DNA from: Homarus americanus | Lineage: Eukaryota > Arthropoda > Malacostraca > Decapoda > Nephropidae | Direction of reading: 5' to 3' | Assembly (NCBI RefSeq): GCF_018991925.1 | Contig: NW_024738604.1 | Coordinates: 560,001-624,000, forward strand | DNA length: 64,000 nucleotides | Part shown: one piece after another, positions 59,188 to 64,000 of the stretch | Numbering within the stretch: the stretch's first letter is position 1 | Layout of the letters: each line of letters opens with the position of its first letter | Made by a program: the position numbers and the translations under genes | The notes under the pieces: model-generated | Databases searched by the model: none | What the model was told of the DNA's origin: nothing | Seen by the model: the letters and a program-made list of their open reading frames with translations, nothing else

Positions 59188-59287
59188 CCTCACCAGCGAC
59201 CGACCGCCAGGGAAGGATGGACACACGATGAGGTCACTATGTAGAATGATGGTGAAGGAAATTGTGGTCATATTCAATATCTACAAG
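58926..59287. repeat. (AC)n and (GA)n in single-copy DNA
   Basis: AC 59030-59066 and GA 59144-59186 within otherwise unique DNA. No gene recognised. Confidence 0.85.
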
Positions 59288-59379
59288 AGGTCAAAGGTCA
59301 AGGTCACAGCCCCTCCCCTCCTCCCCCCCACCCATCAAGACGTGCTATGTTTTGGAAGGGGTCAAGAGGTCAGAAGTCA
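59288..59379 (+). promoter_or_regulatory. AGGTCA half-site cluster (DR1/DR0 and DR2)
   Basis: AGGTCA starts at 59288, 59295 and 59301 (spacings 1 and 0), creating TCAAGGTCA, the extended half-site of FTZ-F1/ERR-type monomers. A second pair, GGGTCA (59359) and AGGTCA (59367), is a DR2. Nuclear-receptor binding is inferred from motif only. Confidence 0.4.
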
Positions 59380-59395
59380 CAGCTTTGAGAGAGGC

Positions 59396-59780
59396 AATAC
59401 CGGGGTTTGGGGTGCTGGTGGTAGAGTGGTACCGCTCTTGCCATCGCAAGCGAGATGCCACGGGTTCGATTCCCGTGCCGGTGGAAGTTGTTTGGACACA
59501 CTTCCTAGCCCCCATTAGTCCCTGTTCACCTAGCAGTAAAGTAGGTACCTGGTGTAAATCGAAAGTTGCGAATTCGTATTCAGGGACAAGTTGTTGGCGC
59601 TTCCAATAACTTGATGACATAAACCATTGACTCTTCAGGCTTCTACGCCCTTAACTCATGAGACATAAAGGCAAGCATGAACTTAGCATGCTTCCCTGTT
59701 GGGCACTGTAAACGCTTCTGCGCTTCACCTTGCACAAGGCTGTAGGAGGGTGCCCAATTAAAAAAAAAAAAAAAATACCG
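59396..59780 (+). mobile_element. full-length tRNA-derived SINE with poly-A and likely TSD
   Basis: The tRNA-like head (about 59403-59482) has an A-box TGGTAGAGTGGTACC and a B-box GGGTTCGATTCCC. The body contains TGTTCACCTAGCAGTAAAG and GTAGGTACCTGG, a sequence I associate with decapod SINEs. The tail is a 15-nt A run (59760-59775). AATACCG occurs at 59396-59402 and again at 59774-59780, a plausible short target-site duplication. It would be transcribed by RNA polymerase III and moved by LINE machinery. Little decay is visible, so insertion may be recent. Confidence 0.82.
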
Positions 59781-59814
59781 AGTGTGAGTGGGCACCTTGC
59801 TCGAGTGCAGTATA

Positions 59815-59927
59815 GTCCCATAGCTGGATTACCTGAATATTAGCTCCCCATCCCAGCTTATTTCACCTGATTAATAACGTTACCTGGGGGGGTTATAGGT
59901 TAGGTTAGGTTAGGTTAGGTTATAATC
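59815..59927 (+). repeat. dispersed repeat ending in (GGTTA)n
   Basis: ATTACCTGAATATTAGC, CCCAGCTTATTTCACCTGA and a G run are followed by five GGTTA pentamers. It matches the copy at 49.35-49.46 kb over its whole length with indels. Confidence 0.6.
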
Positions 59928-60112
59928 AATAAAAAACAGTAACAACAGCCCCTTTGAATACTGTTCGTCACCTCCCGTTTTCACACACAACACACACACG
60001 ACAGGTAAAGTCTCCTCCGCCATGACTCTTCAGGAGTCCCATCTTTCCCTCCTGACCTAACTGATAAGATGTATTTCGAGGGAGGGAGTTTAGTCTTCTT
60101 TCTAGTTGTGGT
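59928..60112. other. single-copy stretch
   Basis: Unique DNA with short AC runs and a donor-like CGACAG/GTAAAG at about 60003. No exon could be supported. Confidence 0.45.
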
Positions 60113-60346
60113 TTAATGCTGATAACTATTTCTTTGTTGTCCTTGTTTTTTGTTTTTTACACTACTTTCACCATAACATAACACCTTTACAGTCTCTGCA
60201 CTCATTATTAATAAGAAAACTGTATTTGTTGTAACATTCAGGGTAAAGTTTTCGATGTTAAGACAGTCATCAATGTTGTCAGTCTGAGGTGTTTTCTGTC
60301 CACATAAGAACATATCAGGAGCCATCGACAGTAGTTCCGAAGCCAC
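60113..60346 (-). CDS. minus-strand open frame, 77 codons, unidentified
   Basis: The frame starts MASELLSMAPDMFLCGQ and continues with DDCLNIENFTLNVTTNTVF to a TAA. It is not repeat-derived, and an acceptor-like TTTTTTAACTATTATTAG lies just upstream on the minus strand. A CG-rich stretch that could be a promoter lies 250 bp further upstream. No family is recognised and length is within chance range. Confidence 0.2.
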   Translation of the reverse strand: MASELLSMAPDMFLCGQKTPQTDNIDDCLNIENFTLNVTTNTVFLLIMSAETVKVLCYGESSVKNKKQGQQRNSYQH

Positions 60347-60465
60347 TAATAATAGTTAAAAAACTACCACGACACCGAGAACAGTCATCAGTAGTTTAAG
60401 TCACATCATCACGAGAGTTCAAACAATTCAGCGGCTCCCGGCCAATAAACTTATCCAAAGTTATC

Positions 60466-60504
<39 letters not shown>

Positions 60505-60579
60505 CATCTCCTAAAACAGTCTATTGACACTCATAATTTCACAATGAGTTGAGCGAAGCGTGGGAGACTGTGTGTATGT
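60347..60579. other. single-copy piece with (AC)n
   Basis: Unique DNA with an AC array at 60469-60502; nothing else identified. Confidence 0.55.
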
Positions 60580-61215
60580 GTGTGTGGAGAGCGGATAAAG
60601 ACAGTCCCAGGTGCTGCTCTACCACTGCGGGAATAAAGTGTCTCGGGATAGCGCACTGCGGCCGCTACCTGAGAGAGCAACAAGACGCTATGTAGAGAAG
60701 AGCGGCGGGGAGCGTGGCGGGGTTCCACGCGCGGCGACCGTCCGGTACCAACTGAGCTGTGAGTGAACTAGTGCCAGAGATACAAGCACCCAGCAGCACG
60801 GCACTGTGGCTGCCAGACTGGCCCTCACAGCTGCCAGACAGGCGAGCGGAGGGGATGCTGGCACTCTGGGAGGGGGAGGGAGAGGGGGGAGGGGGACAGA
60901 AGAAGCAAGTGCCATCGCTAGCTACGACCCCCAACACCAACACAGACACACACACTCGCGCATTCCGACAACTTTTGTTTCGGGTCTTGGGTATGTAAGT
61001 GTTCCTCCTCGAGAGGCTTAAGGTCACATGGAGGCGCGCCAGACTTACGCACGCCTTTCTGTCAATAGGGCGCCCCTTACCCACGCCACCACCATCATCG
61101 CCGCGACCTCGTCTGTACACAATAACAACAACAACACATTCGCTGCCCACAACAATAACAATGCCAACCCGGAGATAAAAGACTAACTTGTTGCACGCCT
61201 CACTGGTCCTGTGAG
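60580..61215 (-). promoter_or_regulatory. CG-rich stretch, possible promoter or 5' UTR exon
   Basis: This stretch is visibly enriched in CG dinucleotides (for example GCGGCCGC at 60659, CGCGCGGCGACCGTCCGG near 60728, GGCGCGCC at 61033) compared with the rest of the window and is repeat-free. On the minus strand CTCTCAG/GTAGCGG at 60669 is a donor-like site that could end a 5' UTR exon. Long frames on both strands look like the stop-poor effect of high GC. Promoter function is inference. Confidence 0.35.
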
Positions 61216-61217
61216 TG

Positions 61218-61720
61218 ATGGTGCCTCCTACCTCCACCCCCTGGCCTCATACACCTCCTACCTCCACCCCCTGGCCTCATACACCTCCTACCTTCACCCC
61301 TTGGCCTCATACCTCCTCATACACCTCCTGCCTCCACCCCCTGGCCTCATACACCTCCCTCCCCTCCTCATACACCTCCTCTAATTTTTTAAACCTCCCC
61401 CACCACACCCTCCCCAACACACTCTCTCATAACACCTTCCCTCACAACCCCCTTCCTCACAACCCCCTCCTCACAACCCTCCTCACCACCCTCCTCACCA
61501 CCCTCCTCACAACCCCCCTCACCACACTCCTCACAACCCTCCTCACAACCTCCTCCTCCTCACACCACCCTCCTCACAACCCTCCTCACAACCTCCTCAC
61601 CACCCCCTCCCTCACAACCCCCCTCACCTCCCTCACCACCCTCCTCACAACCCTCCTCACAACCCCCCTCCTCACAACCCTCACAACCCCCCACCACCAC
61701 TCCTCACAACCTGCTCCACA
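61218..61720. repeat. 30-bp minisatellite and CCTCACAACC repeat
   Basis: Four to five 30-bp units with core CTCCTACCTCCACCCCCTGG (61218-61345), then CCTCACAACCC modules of 9-13 bp (61400-61715). Confidence 0.93.
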
Positions 61721-61829
61721 ACAAGACTTGGGGACATTACAAATATCTTATGACTCGAAATGAGGCGGACAACTTGGCAGCCAATGAGCGAGGCATCACC
61801 AAAATATGAGGAACAGTAAGATACACCTT
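61721..61829. other. single-copy spacer
   Basis: About 100 bp of unique DNA between two arrays. Confidence 0.5.
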
Positions 61830-62040
61830 CTGGGCTGTGTTAAGTTCACATCTCTGGGCTGTGTTGGTATGATGCTGGGCTGTGTTGAAAGTTCACATCT
61901 CCGGGCTGTGTTAAGTTCACATCTCTGGGCTGTGTTGGTATGATGCTGGGCTGTGTTGAAAGTTCACATCTCCGGGCTGTGTTAAGTTCACATCTCTGGG
62001 CTGTGTTGGTATGATGTTATCGGGCTGTGTTAGGCTCACA
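61830..62040. repeat. 71-bp minisatellite, ~2.7 copies
   Basis: GGGCTGTGTTAAGTTCACAT, TGGTATGATGCTGGGCTGTG and TTGAAAGTTCACATCTCC follow each other in each unit. Internally it is made of three GGGCTGTGTT modules. Confidence 0.92.
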
Positions 62041-62064
62041 TCTCCAGGGAATGACATCTGAGGA

Positions 62065-62275
62065 CAATAACACACTGTACTCAAAAGGTGACTAAACTCA
62101 TCGTACTCAAGGGTTAAACATATATATGAGTACACTAAAAGGATAACACACTGTACTCAAGGGGACTAAACTCATCGTACTCAAGGGTTAAACATATATA
62201 TGAGTACACTAAAAGGATAACACACTGTACTCAAGGGGACTAAACTCATCGTACTCAAGGGTTAAACATATATAT
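62065..62275. repeat. 74-bp minisatellite sharing the CATCGTACTCAAGGG core
   Basis: About 2.9 copies, each with ACTGTACTCAAGGGGACTAA, CATCGTACTCAAGGGTTAAA and TATATATGAGTACACTAAAA. The CATCGTACTCAAGGGTTAA core is the same as in the array at 2.6-2.9 kb, 59 kb away. Confidence 0.92.
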
Positions 62276-62835
62276 CTCTTGGGTACACTACAACCGACGC
62301 TCTAGTGAAGGAATTTTACAGCTGTTCTATAAATCTCCGACATTTTCCAACACGACAAACAAACACAGGGATGATGAGGGCGTAACAAATGTCATCATAA
62401 CACGAGATTTTCACCACGTTTAGGAAAATGTTTAAATAATGTAAAGAAAATGCTGTAAAAATGCCCCAAAATGTAATGAATTAAAATGAAATGTAAAAAA
62501 AAAAATGCTAAAAATTAAATGAATTAAGATGAAATGTAAAAATGCTAAAATGAAAATGTGAAAAAAAAATACCAAAACGAAATACTAATAATGAAAGAAT
62601 CTGAAAAATTTTAAATTACGAAAAAATTACAAAGGAAAAGCATTGATAGAAACTCAAAGCCCAAATTAATGGTTTTTTTACAATACCCGACTACAAAAGG
62701 AGTTTTGAAATACGTCTACATAAATAAATTGAATTGTCGTTTTTTTTTTAAATTGCATCACAAACAAATTACTGGTTTAAAAAGAAAAATTATTTCAATA
62801 CCTGATGTTAACGTCCCAGTGTCGGGTGGGACAGA
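62276..62835. other. A-rich single-copy stretch
   Basis: A-rich sequence with AAATGTAAAAATGCTAAAA words between 62440 and 62600, probably a decayed tandem repeat. No gene seen. Confidence 0.5.
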
Positions 62836-63067
62836 CGGAGAGATGGACAGACACACAGACAGACAGACAGACAGACACAGACAGACACATAGACGCACAC
62901 AGACAAAGTAACAGACACACACACACACATACAGAAAGGCACAAACAAATTAAGCCACACACACAGAGAAAAACAGATAAAATACACATACAAACATACA
63001 CAAACACATCCACACACCACACACAAAAAACACCTACACACACCAGACACTAACACATACACACACA

Positions 63068-63108
<41 letters not shown>

Positions 63109-63130
63109 AAAGCACAGAAAAAAACAAACA
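62836..63130. repeat. ACAG/ACAC-rich repeat
   Basis: ACAGACAG (62840-62910) and ACACACA-rich imperfect repeats, ending with a pure AC run (63066-63107). Confidence 0.9.
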
Positions 63131-63775
63131 CACGCACACAGCTCCTTCCGGCCCTCACCACAGCAGCTTGGAGACGTATAAGCTAATCCCGACAGACAAA
63201 ATACGGCCATGTCCCTGTTCTTATTTTAATACGGCCATGTCCCTATTGTTATTTTAATACGGCCGCTTGTCCCGTGTTTTTTTAAAAGCCTGGAATTTAT
63301 ACAGAAAAAGAGAGAGATTATATTAGTGTGATAATTTGTACTTACTCTCAGATGATAATTATGTTAAAAGGTTTAATAATTATACTTCAAACGTGTAATA
63401 ATTATACTTCAAAAGTGTAATAATTATACTTCAAACGACAATTATACCTCAACAAATAATGCAAATAACAATTCTACAACAACAATTATACCCCAAATAC
63501 TAATAATATTAATAACAATAAAAAAAAATAATAATAAAAATAATAAATAATACTAAGACATAATAACAACAATAATAACAATAACAACAAAAATTGCCGT
63601 AAAAAACTAAATTCCACTAAAAAATAATTATACTAAAAACGACATTCATTCTGTAAACCACAATTTGGGTTCCGGAAATTACAAAGAAAAAAAAATTGGG
63701 GATTCTGTGAGGGTAAGAATGTTTTCATCTGAGAGACAAAGCCGACGATGTCTCCTTGCTGTAGCCACGACCCTG
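63131..63775. other. AT-rich stretch with short tandem words
   Basis: Three ATACGGCC copies (63203-63265), TAATAATTATACTTCAAA repeats (63365-63430), AAT/AAC-rich DNA (63480-63600). No gene recognised. Confidence 0.6.
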
Positions 63776-63910
63776 TGATGTGCTGTGTTGGGCTGTGATG
63801 TGTTGGGCTGTGATGTGTTGGGCTGTGATGTGCTGTGTTGGGCTGTGTTGTGATGTAATGTAATGCGCTGTGATGTAATGTGCTGTGATGTACTATGCCG
63901 TGTTGTACTG
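63776..63910. repeat. 15-16-bp minisatellite GCTGTGATGTGTTGG
   Basis: About eight copies of GCTGTGATGTGTTGG and GCTGTGATGTAATGT. The last 90 bases of the window are AT-rich with no signal. Confidence 0.9.
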
Positions 63911-64000
63911 AACCTGGCAACTACACATATTTATACTGTACACATACACATTCGTATCAGTACAGTACTTACACGCATACACAACCACTTCAATTACATA

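Noticed and set aside
61215..61763. 182-codon threonine/leucine/proline frame
   Set aside because: Translation of CCTCACAACC modules; the composition is entirely repeat-driven.

Overview
The window reads as non-coding, repeat-saturated nuclear DNA of an arthropod, most likely a decapod crustacean. This rests on extreme densities of (AC)n, (CT)n/(GA)n and (AAT)n microsatellites, many CCTAA/TTAGG-type tracts (the arthropod telomere motif) scattered inside the sequence, tRNA-derived SINEs with decapod-like bodies, and a degraded non-LTR retrotransposon 3' end. There is no bacterial gene organisation, operon, CRISPR array or complete protein-coding gene. The species cannot be named from the sequence.

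Layout. About 30 different minisatellites follow one another with microsatellites between them. The largest are a 72-bp unit at 8.3-9.9 kb, a 25-bp unit of about 79 copies at 15.4-17.4 kb, a 31-bp unit at 21.7-22.3 kb, a 22-bp unit at 23.7-24.5 kb, a 24-bp unit at 34.6-35.4 kb, a 43-bp unit at 44.0-44.4 kb, a 26-bp unit at 49.5-50.1 kb and a 61-bp unit at 57.4-58.1 kb. Mobile elements are few but clear: a collinear tandem retropepsin fragment with stop codons (14.39-15.23 kb), a 5'-truncated LINE 3' end (54.1-54.9 kb), a 259-bp Tc1/mariner-type MITE flanked by TA (55.28-55.55 kb), a tRNA-derived SINE of about 370 bp with a poly-A tail and a likely target duplication (59.40-59.78 kb), and two decayed tRNA-like SINE heads (3.65 and 17.56 kb, minus strand).

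Coding signal. The best host-gene candidate is a minus-strand first exon at 50.68-50.84 kb. It encodes a signal peptide followed by LPDVITI and ends at a perfect GTGAGT donor; it resembles the N-terminus of an ionotropic glutamate (kainate-like) receptor. If so, much of the window to its left could be the first intron of that gene. On the plus strand about nine short open segments lie between good splice acceptors (often preceded by (CT)n tracts) and good donors, at 10.39, 18.85, 20.67, 24.90, 25.70, 35.58, 37.67, 43.17 and 48.22 kb. None is recognised, and four of them are phase-compatible as a chain. They are candidates only.

Other signals worth attention are a CRE array next to a TATA motif (10.55-10.62 kb), nuclear-receptor half-site arrays (33.84 and 59.29 kb), an inverted interstitial telomere-like block (5.0-5.1 kb), twin perfect hairpins just beside it, a 16-bp-arm hairpin carrying CCAAT boxes (27.54 kb), a dispersed repeat that twice ends in (GGTTA)n, and a CG-rich stretch at 60.6-61.2 kb that may be a promoter.
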